DNA of 64,000 nucleotides, from the NCBI GenBank assembly GCA_003640385.1, contig RCAB01000002.1, positions 868,001 to 932,000 of the forward strand, read 5' to 3'. How positions within the stretch are numbered: position 1 is the first letter of the stretch; each line of letters opens with the position of its first letter. The notes under the pieces were generated by a model. It did no database searches, was not told where the DNA came from, and saw nothing but the letters and a program-made list of their open reading frames with translations. A program made the position numbers and the translations under genes. This document shows positions 26,101 to 39,600 of this stretch, piece after piece. The DNA comes from Setaria digitata (lineage: Eukaryota > Nematoda > Chromadorea > Rhabditida > Setariidae).

Positions 26101-29084
26101 TATACGTTTGAACAATAATATTAATCGACTTAAACATGTTCTAATGATCCTAGTGTTTGTGTTCTCCGCTCCTAAAATTTTCAGATTTAATGAAGTGTGC
26201 GTAATTTTAGTTAATTCATATTTGCACTAGCCATTTCATCCGGTCTTTTTCCCTTTGTTTGTCAACCCCTACAATCTTTTTTCTCTTCCAAGTTTCCCGT
26301 TAAATATAAAAATGTCCACAAGAGATAAGGTGCAGTTAGTAGCTAGTCAGTTGGTAGCTTGTGCACAGATCCATGAACTATTTCCGGCCAAATCTGGGGC
26401 AGTGGTCATTTTGTTCTTTGTTCTGCAAGGTGGAGAAAAAGAATGATTAAAAGAATTTGAGCTCTAGCCCTCTGACTATAACTTATTGCGGTTGTTGAAA
26501 ATAAGAAGCTCCCTTCGATCATTATTTTGCCACTTAGGAAATGTTCAGAAATCCTCTTTACATTGGTTATTTCCTACAGGACATCGTATCTCCAATTTCG
26601 GCCTTTTACACCCACTTTGCAATATTCGTAATTCAATTCATCAAGTTCACTGGATCCATTACACATTTCTTGAACTTTTCTTCCATCAAAATTTTCCCTA
26701 AAACTTCCATCATTTGCTTGCGATAGATAAGGAGAAAGTCAGCCTAATTTTGTCAGGAATTGACACTCCCGTTCGATGATGATGCCATTTGGGTCCTTCG
26801 AATGAAGAACGACGTGGTCTCCTTCTCATTCACAACCAGGCCAAATGATCTCAATCCGAACACTCAATAATGCCTTTTTCAACATTCGGAAAGCCGAAAC
26901 CGTCTACAGATTGGAGCGCGAGGACCACAGAAACTTACCTAATTGTGCTTTATTTTGAAGGAGTAATCTCTCTCTCTCTAATTTTAATTAATTCTATCCT
27001 TCTGCCTTGTAAGGAAGATTGCTGAGTGTGGAGCAGATCATTAATTTCCATACTAACTTGACACACTCCAATCTTTCCAGAAAAAAATTAGAATAAGACA
27101 ATATTAGATATCCTTTGTAAAACCAATGTCTGTTTTGCAAAGGATTAATTTTTCAGATTAATATATGTTTTAATTGATTAGCAGAAGCTGGAAATATAAC
27201 TGTTTTGTAGTAATGAATCATCTGAAAATCGAATTTTTCCGGTAGTTCTTCACTTTGTTCGAATTTTGTGAAGAGTTTTGTGGGATGTTTTGCCCTGTTA
27301 TGCTTATATTTGAGTTCCAATGGCAATTAATGCATCAGAGAAACATTTTATAGCCTAATTATATCGGCTGGTTGGAACAGCATTTTGCAGTCATTCCAGA
27401 ATATCTGCGTGCATTTTTCAGAGATGCTAACAAAAATGGTTTAAAAACAAAAAAAAAAAAAAAAAATTGAAATCGTGGACGGATGGGAAGGATTATGTAA
27501 AATACTTCAAGATAAAAGGGTACAGATGCCTTTAGAAGGCATGTAATGGGAATTGTAATGATCAAAATTGTGTTTTTGAATAGAGTATTTTAGACTATTT
27601 AACTCCTTACAGTTCTTTTTTCTTCTGCTTTCCTGAACTTACTGCTAGCCACTTCATAGATAAAATGGGTATAAATGAATAGATAATTGATATTTGCAGA
27701 AAGAAGTTCATATTTTGAATGCATTTGATTTCATTGTATCACTTAATTTCATTTACTTAGTAGTTTCAAAAAGTACCAGGTACTAATTCATTTAGGTGTT
27801 TGGATCGCTGCCACGGATACTTTCTTCCACATAGGGAACCCGTTCTCTTTTCCATTATTACTTGATGCCACAATTTATACTTTCCTTTTTCCCTCTGATT
27901 CATAGGATTCTACTAGTGAGCATCCATTGAAGTATGACTAGTTCCATTCCTGAAGGTTATCATTCTAGTAGTGTTACGACCAAGAAAAGGAATAGCTGAA
28001 CTTCATTATTCAGGATGAAGTCTAGAAATACGGAAAATAGTAGCAAGAGCATTCTAACTAGGTAGCTGCTCAGCAAATTTCGATTTGTGAAACAAATGAC
28101 TTTAAGAACGACTGGTTCCGCAATTACAGAAATGTCCTTTGTAAACTTATCGTTCAACACAATGCTACTCGATCAGTCGATCGATGTTTCGCTAGACGTC
28201 AGTAAGCGCTTGATAGCTTGTTCATCTATCCGTTTGCAGATGACAACCAGTCCGCTCATCTGCACTTGTTGCAGAAGTTATTTCTGACTGGAACTAAGCC
28301 GTAGAACCAGTTTGTTCGTGAACTGCTTCCCTGTTGCAAGTTTCTGGATCGCATTCTAATCATAGGCATAACTCTGCCTTTTGCATTTGCTGACTTTTAT
28401 CGATAAAGTCATTGATTGGGTGATAAACTGTTGTATCTTGAGGACGCGTGTTTGCTGATTGGACGCTCATCAATTTCTTTTTTCTTTTTCATGAAAAGAA
28501 ATATGTTTCACATTCTAAACATTTATCTCCATTTTAAATCATTTTTATTTAAATTCTCTAGAGCTTATATCAGTTCTTTCAACTGTGGCATGGTAGGGCA
28601 GAATGGAGAGTGTATCTGTTAGATCCAAGAATGCGAGGGAGAAGTGCTCGGAAGGCGGGCAGGGTGGCAGCAGTATGCTTCAGACCTCTGATGGTAGTTA
28701 GATCCAGTCAGGTCTCTTCTCTTTTTCTATCTTCACCAAAGACCTCTTGACAGCAGTTGGGTTATCAGTGATGGCTGATGACTCAGGAATTTCAAATCAC
28801 TACAGGCTGTGGTGACCATTTCTGATTTTGTTTAAGACGATGACAATCACTCGTCAGACTCCATCCCAGATACGATGACCTTGATAAGGATAGATATTCT
28901 TCTGGAGTATGCTACTTTACAGATATTCCTTTCCTGCACTACTCGGTTACTTTTTCCGGTCTGTAAGCAGGTCCTCCAGTCCACTTCGTCAGCATGTTTA
29001 AATCTCTTTCCCTTAAACACCTTATCATTAAAGTTGTTAGCGATAAGCATAGCTGACGGTTTATTTTCTTTTTTTTTTCATACA

Positions 29085-29086
29085 GC
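29085..29086 (+). other. Candidate trans-splice/5'-UTR acceptor for the ELL gene
   Basis: A pyrimidine tract running to ...TTTTCATACAG ends at 29085, upstream of the ELL ATG at 29237. Nematode mRNAs are commonly trans-spliced at such sites. The distance is longer than usual, so a cis intron in the 5' UTR is equally possible. Confidence 0.35.
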
Positions 29087-29236
29087 TTTGAATTATTCAC
29101 GTTCGTCTCTAAAAACTGTCATGCCGTATGAGATTGTCGAAGAGAATAAATGGAATTAATTTAGGAAGAAAAACACGCGCGAATAAAAGGCAGATAGAAA
29201 AGATAAGTTTCAAGAACCGGGGAAAGAATCGACGTC

Positions 29237-32200
29237 ATGGCCGGAGCAGGTTCACCACGTAGTTCATCTCCTAGCAATTCCAGTTTGGAAGTACTCCGTA
29301 TGCAGGTAGATACCACTTCGATGTCTCGTCAATCAGCTATGATGATTAAGCTTACCGACGAAAGCATTGCTGCGCTTAAGGTAGCCCAAAAGTCTCGACA
29401 ACCGGTTCGGCTAAAAATTGATAAACAGGTTTGTCACTCATACTGATTTACCGTTATTTCGTTAATTAAATTGACAGTACATTTGACCAAGGTTATTCAT
29501 TATTTTCAGTTTGATTTTAAGGTTTTCTAATCTTCAGAATGAATGCACTATGTGCTCTATAGTGCTATGCGTATGAGATAAGCTTTTATCATCGTTATCT
29601 AGATTTAATTAGGATTGGGTCAGTACAGGACTTTTTAATGGGTGAAAATTTCTGTAGGCAAAACTTCAGTGGCTGGATTCCAGCATGGTTAGTTACTTAC
29701 AAAGGACATCAAGGAGAGGCAAGTTTGATGCGGTTCTTTTAAAGTTGTTCACCTGATTTGTTCGACTATATTTTGGGAATAAGAAAAAAAAATGAGTTAT
29801 TATTATACCTTGCGTGCTACGGCAAAAAATACTTCACCCCCTTGAAAACTTCCTACCATAACATTTTAATCATCTTTTCTTTTCCAGCAGTCTCTTATTC
29901 TAAAATATATATGATTTGCACTATTAGATTTCCATCCTTTCTCTCACTTCAAAGAGAATATGAAAGAAATAAGCCTTTCGATACTAATGCAAAAAAAGAA
30001 ATACTTTATGCTAGAGATCTGCACATCTTCTCATCATTTCTTCATTAATTAATCATAAAAAATCGCCCTTCCCCCCCCCCCCCCACCAACTTTAGGATGA
30101 AGTGTCAAATTGTTTGATGCTCACATTAATGTTTTAAGAGAAAGAAGATTTGGTGCGAAGTTGATAGTTTAAACTTGATCAAATGTTGCTTAATCTATTT
30201 TTTCCTCTACTCTTATCCACTGATATCCTCTAGTAAATTCTGCTGCCATTTTCAGCGTTGGAATTTGAGGAGGTCGGAGAGCTCAATTTGTGCGGTTAGA
30301 TAAAAGTTTTTGTTAATTATTTTTGTTACAGGGAGGCACTATTGAAATTGGTTCCAATGGACAAACGAATAAATTTCGTTTTGTTGTTCAAGAAGTACCA
30401 GGTGCACCAGCCGACGCTGTTTCATATGATTCTCAAAAGAGATACCGAACCGTGGCCACTTTCCACTCTAAAATACAGGCGAATATTTTATTTTACTTAT
30501 TTGATTTCTCAGTAATGTCTAGAGATGTATTACTTTGGTCAAACTGCTCTTCCTTAAATTTTGAAGGTAATTTCGATGGCATGCATTTTTAGGTGCAAAC
30601 CACCGCAAAGGCGCTTGCAGAAACACGCGATAAGCTTATTGAAGAAGAAAAAAAGAAATTGAAGGATTCATCAAGGTCACTGTCACTTTGTCATTTGATA
30701 AATGGAAAAAGGAAATAGCTTTGCTTAATTTGAAAATTAACTGAAATGATTATCAAAATGTATTTTCTGTTGGCATTCTAAATTAGCCTGTTTCGAAGAT
30801 AGCCATTTAAGTTCAACTGCTTTAATGTAGTGAGTGAAGACAAACACTTCAACTAGTTTGCGCATTGTAGGGTGGGATTTTTACTTTTACTTTTGATGTT
30901 TGCAATGTAATTATTTTCAGACACAAGCGTGAGCAACGTTCAGTGACAGTAAAGCGTGCGACAAACCCGTTAGCAATTGGTGCTCAGCGTCCAAGTTCAT
31001 CATCATCTGCTCGATCTTATCATTCTGATTCTTCAAACAAAAATACTGCATCTAGAGTAAGGATTGGATTATTATTAAGAAAGGTTTTCTTTGCAGGATA
31101 ATATCAGAAAAGGAAGGCTTAAATCGCGATAGCTAGAGCTTTTTGTTGAGATCATATCTGATGTTTCCTGGTGGTTCTAATATTTTTTGTATTTCTGCGA
31201 CTGAAGTTGCAGTTGCATTTTATGAGAAAAAGCCCTCTTTTTCTTTTGCTCATCCTTCAACTAGATATAATTATTTATTGTTTAGAACTTGAGTACCCAT
31301 CAGCAACAGATATCTTCGAATTCGTCGGCCGGTTTGTTTATATTTTGACTCTCTTCGTTTCATTTCTCTTATTTCTAGTTTTTTTCTGTTGTTCACTGAG
31401 ATGTCTGCTACCTTCTTTAAGAGGAGTGGTTATTCACATTAATTTAGCATATATTAAGAAAGCCAGGAATTAATTCAATAGCAAAGCCTCCGATAATGCT
31501 TCTTCCGATATTTGTTCCTTTTTTTAAATAATGTAATGCGCTGAACTTACTTGCCTATTAAAGCTGGCGCACGTTCTTTTGTTCGAGCGGAACTTTCGAG
31601 ACGACCGCTGAGAAAACGGGTAATACATTTAGTTATTCTTGGGCGATTCTCCTCTGCAAGTGAAATTATTGCTCAGCTTCGAAGGGATTCACTGAATGAA
31701 GAGATTGCTCAAGAAGACGCTGATCGAGTACAAGAAATTGTCGATGAGGTAACTTGTTTTGTTATATTCATTGCATGCTTTATTTTATGTAGTGAGTGTG
31801 ATTCTGAGAAAGTTTATTCTAAGTTAAATACTAACAGTGAAATACTAACAAACTTTCAAATATACATACAGAGTTTTGATTAATTAATTAGAATTCAAAG
31901 TTTTGCTAATTTTACTTAAGGGTGGCATAGAACTATCTTCTTCCAACAGATTATTAACTAAAGATAATGCCAGAATTTTAAATTTATTGAGAAATTATCA
32001 GCACATTAGATTCGGTTGAAGTCTTTTTTTAATCTAGAAAACTGATAATTCAAGTTTATTCTAATTTTAAGTTAAATACTAACAGTGAAATACTAACAAA
32101 CTTGTGTGGTCAATTTGCATTAAGTTTCACAAACATAATGTTTCATTTACTTTCCTTTGTTTTCCTCTCGAAGAATTGAAAAAATGTTAAATTTTTGAAC

Positions 32201-35200
32201 AGCGAAGCTTGAAAAGGTTGACGAGATAGGATAAAGTTCTACCTCTAAATAGTTCGTGCATCTCTTTTGATGCTTTCTTTCCCTTTAGCTCTTCTTTTCC
32301 TCATGAATTCTTTACGTTCAGAAGCAGAATCTTCTTTCACCTCTCGCTTTTTAGCAAAAACATATCTTTTAACAAATATGTAAATTCCACATTTTTCTGA
32401 TTTTTTTTTAAAGACTTTAAATTTTTCTGCGTTACGCTTATTGAAGCTGATTGGTTGACTGAAGCTACTCAGAAATACATTTTTTTTTTTCGGATAATAC
32501 GACGAAATGATCAGGTTAAGATCCGGGGTGGTTCCATTTTTGTTGAAATGAAATTTGTTTTTCTTGAATAATATCGCGGAGCTTTTAAACATAATTCAAC
32601 TCTCAAATACATAACCTCTCTTTACCAATTTTGTGTTTATAAGGGCATCACATTTTCCTATCAGATAATTATGGGATTTTCTAAAAGTTTTTAAAGGCTT
32701 TTTTTGGTTATTTTAAATCAAAATATTCAGCGGGCTATTTCTTATCAAATATTCTGCCTATTCCTCATAATAGCACAATTTAATATTCAATATAACTTGG
32801 TGTTATTTCAAAATAAAGCATTTGTAGTCTTGATTCAACAACCATTTTCATACTTTTTCTTGTGTAATTAGTTTTGAGCGAACTATAAAACGCAGGTGGA
32901 TATGTTTTTCTAGAGTTAAAATAATGGGAACAGAAGGGATTAATATGTCAAAGTATTGGAAGTGGACTTGAGGGTGATTTTGTCTTATGCTTCAGATTGT
33001 GGAATTAAATCGTGAAACTGGTCGGTTGCAGCTCAAGCAAACATTCTATAATGAGGTCCATTTTTTACTTACATATCTCTTTAAAAATAAAAGGAAAATA
33101 TAAAATAATTGTATTGTGAAAGAGTATTGTGTTATGTCTGATGTTTGCCTAAAAGTTATCTGGTATTGGCGAAGATTTTAAACTGTATAAAACATCAAAT
33201 TTGATTCGTTTTTTTTTTTTTCTCTTAGGTTGACGCGCGTTGGCCAGGTTTTAGTTCAGACGAAAAGAGCTATGTGAGGAAGATTTTGTCTGGCAGCATG
33301 GGTAATCACATTTCAAATTTCGCACCAGTACGAAAGTCAAGGATTGTTCCCATGGTGGCTCCTGCATCTGGAACAATACACAGTAATGCACAGCCGTTGA
33401 CGGATGGTTTGTTTTTTTCATTCTTTTTTTTTATTTTGATTTTTTACAAACTTTCTTTTCTGCCTGTTTTTTCATCTTTTCATTTTCTAATTTATTTACT
33501 AGTTTTTTCATTTGGATTTGCACGAGAATCTTTGTATACCAAAAATCATTACAAATTTTATGCGTGGATTATGGAAGCACGGAGTTTAAAACTGGGAAAT
33601 TCTTGATTTAGCTAAATAGAAGTTTCATTTTCAAACTAAAAGTTGTTCACTTGCCTTGATCTTACTCAAATATTTATTGTAAAATGCTTCAGTTTGAAAA
33701 AATTGTAGAAGATTGGGGCTGTATATTTTTGGAATTGAAGCCACATGTTTTTAAAAAAAACGAGAAGTTAAAATCAGGGTTTATTCTAATTTCGTATCCC
33801 GAAGTCTGCTAGGCTAGATTTTTCAGAAGTTTCATGAAGTTTTTCAGATATAAGTAGTTATCTATATTAATGAAAAGATAAAAAGAAAAAAATTTTGTAT
33901 AGTGTTTAAAAGCCCAGAAAAAACTAGGAGTAAAAACAAAACTGATTAATCAGCAAGTATTTTTGCCTATATCTATTTCTGAATTAACTAAAATGAAATT
34001 TTTGTTTATCATGAATCTACCCTTAGTTGTAATTACCACATGTTTTTTTTTTTCGTCTGATTCACAGTAATTATGATTATGGTAAAGCGAATCGAAAACG
34101 CAAGCATATCTGCAACAGATTGCAAACTTTCTTCAGACAGTTTTTTTTTTTCATGTTCAGAATCCCGAGCAGTGAACTTTGAGAATCACACAGACATGTT
34201 ACCCAATTTGAAGGAGTGTAAATTTGTTAAATTATTATGGTTTTAATTATGCAATAACTGTACTTACTAAAGAAAATGAATTCAATTATAGAAATGCGTC
34301 ATATTCTGAAATTAAAATCAACAATCTCATAAGATAGATGTGACCTTAAACAGAGGCCGTGTTTTTATCGGAAATGGCTCGTAATCTTAGCATCATAATA
34401 ATCACAAGGACTCTTCGCTTTTGGATATGATTACCTTTTTTTTGGAAATGTTTTTGGAGCATACATGTTAGAGGTCCTGATAAGCTATAGAGTACCATTC
34501 CTTGGTTTTTGTTAACCAAACTCTTTTTCTTTTCTAAAACTTGTGCCCTTTTTTTAATGATATTCCAACTTAATTTATCTTCCATCTTTTTAGATTTTTA
34601 CTGATAAGGGAGAGCCTTCATCACTCTTTTTATTCCAAGTCACGGTCTTGGCCGACTTTTAGTTTATTATCTCGATAAATGAATAATTAGTTTAAGAAAG
34701 TTTCTGCTCATTCATGCTTTATTTGCCTAGTTTCAGCTTCATTTCATTTCAACATTAGGAATTCCACAGTTATATTTTTAATATACATATATTTATTTCA
34801 TCATTACAGGATGGCAGTGCACACCATTGAATTTGCTTTCACTTAACACATCTCTAGATTGTCTTCTTACTTTCAGAACTAAAATTTGAGACGTTCTAAA
34901 CATTCCACTTGTATTTTTAGATTTATCTTTTCGCTCTGTGCAAAGCAAATCTCCGGAATCCACAGCTTCCAGTGTTGGTTCAAAAAGTCCATCCGAAATT
35001 ATAAGTAGTGTAAATAATGCGGAGATGAAGTAAGTTTTTCAAGTTGTGTGTTGCCGTTTTAATAAATTTAATATTAGAAGTTGTTGGAATCCAATCCATT
35101 AAAGTTTCTCTCTCTCTCTCTGAATAGTTCTGCATTATCGTTATTTTAAGTGGTAAAGTGACGGATGATCTCAATAACTCCAGTGTACTCAATTCAAAGC

Positions 35201-36653
35201 GAAAAGCTCATGCTAATCAAGTGATAGCGTCTTCTCAGATTGGCTCGAAACGGCCCCGACAACAGTCGTTATCTCCACCGGAGGACCCATCGAATGCCAA
35301 TTTAGCCGCCCATCCACAACAAGCGGTTCGCTTTCGCTTTTTATTTTCGTTTTTTTTTTTTTTTTTTTTTTTTGCAATAAATCCCATTGATAAAATAAAT
35401 GTTAATAGTATTTCATACATTATAATGTATGGTTATATTATATCAAGATGAAAATAATTCTTTAAACCGACTTGTTGATTGACTAATAATTTTTGAGCAT
35501 TTTCGCAGAGATTACTGCACTGAAATTTGAGTTATGTGCAGGATTTCTTCTAGTTTTTGCCTGTACTGAATTTCGGTAAACTAAAGATTTCCACTCCATG
35601 CAGAAAAGTACGACTCAGCGTCCTGTTGGACTGAATGACAGTGAACGCCCCGCAGAACCAGTAAGCTCTACAAATAGTGGCGTCTCACTCAGTTCTACGT
35701 CACAGTCTAATCGTGATTGGCTAAAGGAGTTTCCGGAACCACGAAGTTTGGAAGAAGCCGAAATATATTATCTTAAGTTTCTGGTAATATTCATCTCTTT
35801 TATCATAATTTAATGTTCTTGTTCCATAATTCCCCAAATTTTCTGGATCTTAATTTAAAGTATTTGATGTATTTTTGCTGTATTTTTTTTTTTCTCTGGA
35901 ACAATTAGTGCTCTTTGAATCCATCTGTTTTCTGGTGATTTCCGCCTGTAAATGTTCCACCGTTAAATATCATTTAGAGATGGAAGTTCAGTAAAATTTT
36001 ATTCACTTATTAAGCTGAATTGATATTGCTGTGCTTTATACTGTTTGCTGGTTATTTGATAGTTTTTTCGTTTTCGAAATAAAATTGCAAAATAAAATTA
36101 TTAATTGAAGCATACTTCCAGGATGACTATCCAAAATATCTAACATGTTACAATCTACTGTCAGCTGTAGTAAACGAATTCAAAGAGCTGGAAAAAAAGA
36201 TGAACGAAGCGCCGAAGAATTCAAAGGAACATGAAAAGGTTGTGCTTCAAATTCTGTTATCAAAAGTCAAATTATAATGTAGTCGTCAATCCAAGTTAAA
36301 GTGCTAAATTGATCATGAATCTATAAGCCTTCAGATATTGTTCTTTATTTCTATTTCAAAATTTGAGTTATTAGGAAATCGTTATTAGTGATTTGCCATT
36401 TCTTGGTACTTTTATCATATTTAAGGCAGAAGAAGCAATAGAAATGCGATATATGCATTATCAACGTAATCCAGAATATCTAGAAACAAGACAGAAACAT
36501 GAAGACTTGAGATCAAAGTTGGAGATCTTAAAAAAACATGTGGATTTTTGGGAAAAGAACCAGAGGAGACAGGTGACTACGGATAGGACCAGCTCAAACA
36601 ACAGTGGCAATAATAGTAACCATCATGCCCTAAAGAATGCTTCAACACTGTGA
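29237..36653 (+). CDS. ell-1: RNA polymerase II elongation factor ELL
   Basis: Thirteen exons join in frame from ATG to TGA: 29237-29428, 30332-30478, 30593-30675, 30921-31056, 31286-31331, 31564-31748, 32996-33055, 33229-33406, 34921-35029, 35151-35325, 35604-35783, 36122-36238, 36426-36653 (about 611 aa; human ELL is 621). The N-terminal ELL domain includes MMIKLTDESIAALK, GGTIEIGSNG, the RRPLRKRVIHLVILGRF winged-helix-like block and VDARWPGFSSDEKSYV. A Ser/Lys-rich linker (about 320-470) carries basic clusters (SKRKAH, SKRPRQQ). The last about 130 residues are the occludin/ELL homology domain (DWLKEFPEPRSLEEAE, DDYPKYLTCYNLLSAVV, coiled-coil-like LRSKLEILKKHV). ELL proteins suppress transient Pol II pausing in super/little elongation complexes in the nucleus. 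The second intron appears to be GC-AG. Confidence 0.95.
30071..30084. repeat. Poly(C) run in an ELL intron
   Basis: Fourteen consecutive C follow GCCCTT in an otherwise A/T-rich intron. This is unusual for the local composition. It could be replication slippage or a sequencing/assembly artefact. Confidence 0.9.
31810..31855. repeat. Direct repeat copy 1 in an ELL intron
   Basis: Positions 31821-31855 are identical over 35 nt to 32069-32103, and the preceding AGTTTATTCTA is shared too, with a 5-nt difference in spacing. Each copy contains TACTAAC twice. It lies in the 31749-32995 intron. Confidence 0.9.
32052..32103. repeat. Direct repeat copy 2 in an ELL intron
   Basis: Partner of 31810-31855, about 248 bp downstream in the same intron. 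The identical block is 32069-32103. The two copies look like a recent local duplication. Confidence 0.9.
35107..35121. repeat. (TC)n microsatellite
   Basis: A short perfect TC repeat lies in the short ELL intron just before the exon at 35151. A T-run of about 22 nt follows the next donor, at about 35350-35372. Confidence 0.85.
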
Positions 36654-39600
36654 CTTTGCTGGATATAGGACTGGTTTTTTTTCCTTTGGTTTCTCTGAGC
36701 AGTTTCAATCATCTTTTGTTCACTTCTGGTCTAGTCAATGAAATTGAAACATTCGCACGTCTTTTCATTTAGATTATGGTTTATATTTTCTTGGGAACGC
36801 ATTGTTAGTCCTTCATTTGTCCTGAAGTACTTGGGAGCAATACATAGATTGAATATTCGAATTTCAAAAATTGAAGAAAGGTACTGAAATTTTGAGGATT
36901 TTTTTTTAGCAGTTTATATGACTGTAATTCAGAACAAATGATATCACTGTTTCTCTATCTTGATGATGTTGTCATTGCATTATAATTTTTCAATAATGTT
37001 GCTTCTTGAATGTGCTAAATTGTTAGAATGTATCAGAGTGAATGGAAAGCAAAATATCTTCGAAAAAACTACTACTACTATTACTACTACGGTAAAGAAC
37101 ATCCTTATTGTGGAAGTGCTAGCTTTATGTTTTATTTCATTCCTCTATGATGAACGTTTTTTAGTTTGTCTGTTAAGTGTATACTTAATAGGTAGAATAG
37201 AACTTGCACAGGTCAAGTTATGATTTAGATGGAAAAGAAGGGCTGATAATTAATGGCATTTTTTAAAGATGTAGATTAGTGCTTCTTTTTTTCTTCATAT
37301 TAAATGTAATCAAGCTGTTCCCGCTGATTACCTTTCTGATTACCTGCATAAAGATATTTTATTAAATTACACTAGGAAGAAATAGCACATTCAAGATAAT
37401 TCCGATACAAAATATTTAAGCATGCTTGGTAGAAAATTCCAGAAAAACTTTTCATGATTCGTTTTTATGCTTCAAGGAAACCTAAAGTCTCATTAAAAAA
37501 TTGCCCTCATCCACTCAACTTTCTTCTTTGTTTTCTAAATAAGAATAAGACTTTAGGTTTGCTTGAAGCATAAAAACTGTGCGAGATGACAGATGGCTAA
37601 ATTTAAAGTAAGAATTATCTTTATAGATGTGATCCCAGAGGCTTGGTATTACTGATAATCGGTTTCCGCTAAGCCCTTATATCACTGTTTCAGCTACTGT
37701 CAATTGAGGATCTGTTCCTTTTTGTATAAAAGTATCTTCGTATGTGCCATAAAACAGTGTTTTATGTAAGCTGGTCTGGTTGTCTTTTTGTTTTCTTTCA
37801 AACGTCGCAATTCTATCCAAAGTTGAAGTAGTTTCGAAGTTTATTTTTTCTCTGTTCCTCCTTTAGTTTGATTTTTTCCTTCTTTCTTTGAGGTTCCAAA
37901 AATTTCTTTCTCTTTTAGATCGAGTAACTGACTGTTCGTAATTTTCATCTCATTGTTTATCATATCAAGTTATAATAAGTAGAAATAAGGACTTTTTTGT
38001 AGAAATTCCAACTAATTTTAAGGCTAAAATTTTGCCTGAAATTCTTCATGTCTTTCTCGTCCAGTTTCGTTACAATGTTTTATCGCCATGGTCGTGATCA
38101 CTAACCATTTTATTTTCCATTTTTCACACAGGATTTTTTTTTTAGTAAGTTCATACCGGGATCTAGAATAAATTATGGCTAAGTTATAGTCCTACCTTCC
38201 ACTATTCTTCGAGCCAATAATGCCACCTCGTACATTTTTATTTGCTCTGTAACAGAAACAGATTCCTCGATATTTCCTATCAAATAAATAGGCTAATTTG
38301 TTCGATGAAATCTACAAATAGCTGCAATTCTGAATATAAGTTTTTAAAGTTTTTTTTTTTTTTTTTTTCGTAAGTTCTAAGTTTTCTGTTTAATGTTATT
38401 ACTGTCTGCTTTTTCTTCATCACTTTCAAGAATAAATAGGAATTTAAATCCGCCATGTTTCCTGGAGTTTTGAGATAATCTGATGATTTTGAAATACTGT
38501 CATTAGTTCATTTATTATAATGATAAAATTTTTCTTGGACCTGACAAATTTTGTTTACTGTAACATCATCACTCCGCATTTCAGTATGCTCATTCATTTG
38601 TATTATGCATATACAGTATTTTTATGAATCTGATCTTGCTATCCTTTATTTAGTCTTACATACATTTCTACTTTTCATTTTTTACTCCAGGCATATTTTT
38701 ATCCTTAAGCGATCAATGAGTTGTTTGAAAGAAAACTTCAGGGGAGGATACAAGAAAAATAGAGAGTAAAAAGTAGACTGAAGTAGTTTAGAATTAAATA
38801 GCTGCCAGGAAGGGAATTTCTATTTTTCAAAAAGTAATTAAATTCCGGCTTATTATTTTTATGAACGAACTGGTAGCATGCTCTCCTTTCAATTCTTTAA
38901 AGCCATTTCATTTTATACGCTGCAGATTATTTGCTGCGACTCATATATAACTGTTTTAGTTTGTGATTCAAGATACAAATGACAGATCGATTCACAGCCG
39001 GAAGGGAATAATCTCTTGCAGCAAGTGATCCCTTGAAAGGCATGCATTCCAAAAGTTTCGTCTTCGTCACCTTTTTTTTCCTCTTCTGTTGCATATGGAT
39101 GACTCCGATTCTATTTTTCCTGACTGTGAGACATTACAGATTCTTTTTGTGACAGGTACTTTATCAATACCAGTGTACACTCGTATCCTTAATATTTTTG
39201 AAAGTTGTTTTTTCACTCAAATATGAGTTTTCCTGTTCTTTCCTGCCCTTCTGTTTTCTGTGCGTGTAACTCATTGCATCGACCGTGATTTGACGGAATA
39301 TAAAATTTTGTCCAATCATTCATTTCCTTGCTAGGAAATAAAATATAAATTTGTATAACTTATTTTAGCATACAGTGCAAGTCCTCTTGTCATTACCTTT
39401 TCCTTGTACTGTTATTCGATCAGAGTGCTTTATCAGTAACGTGTGCCTCCATATCGCATATACTGTTAACCATTAACCACATTGGTTTGCAATCGTCATT
39501 ATTTCCTTTATTATGAAAGGTGCGTTATAGCTTCTTATTTAGTTTTGCGGATTCAGCCATGTCATGTCTACCGTTCAGGTGACTGCTGAGAGGCTAGCCA

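Larger units (their letters stand above)
18410..29236. other. Long gene-free region between divergent genes
   Basis: About 10.8 kb separate the BTBD7 start (minus) and the ELL start (plus). The first about 400 bp (18410-18800) are more GC-rich than the surroundings and probably contain the BTBD7 promoter/5' flank. The rest has only short unrelated ORFs, T-runs (about 21898-21914, 27449-27466) and a 39-bp palindrome at 20099-20137. A T-rich acceptor ends at 29085, about 150 nt before the ELL ATG, and could be a trans-splice site or the end of a 5'-UTR intron. Confidence 0.55.

Noticed and set aside
29640..29690. Possible extra ELL exon (AKLQWLDSSM) after exon 1
   Set aside because: It would fit in phase, but ELL alignment runs directly from KIDKQ into GGTIEIG, so it would insert non-conserved residues.
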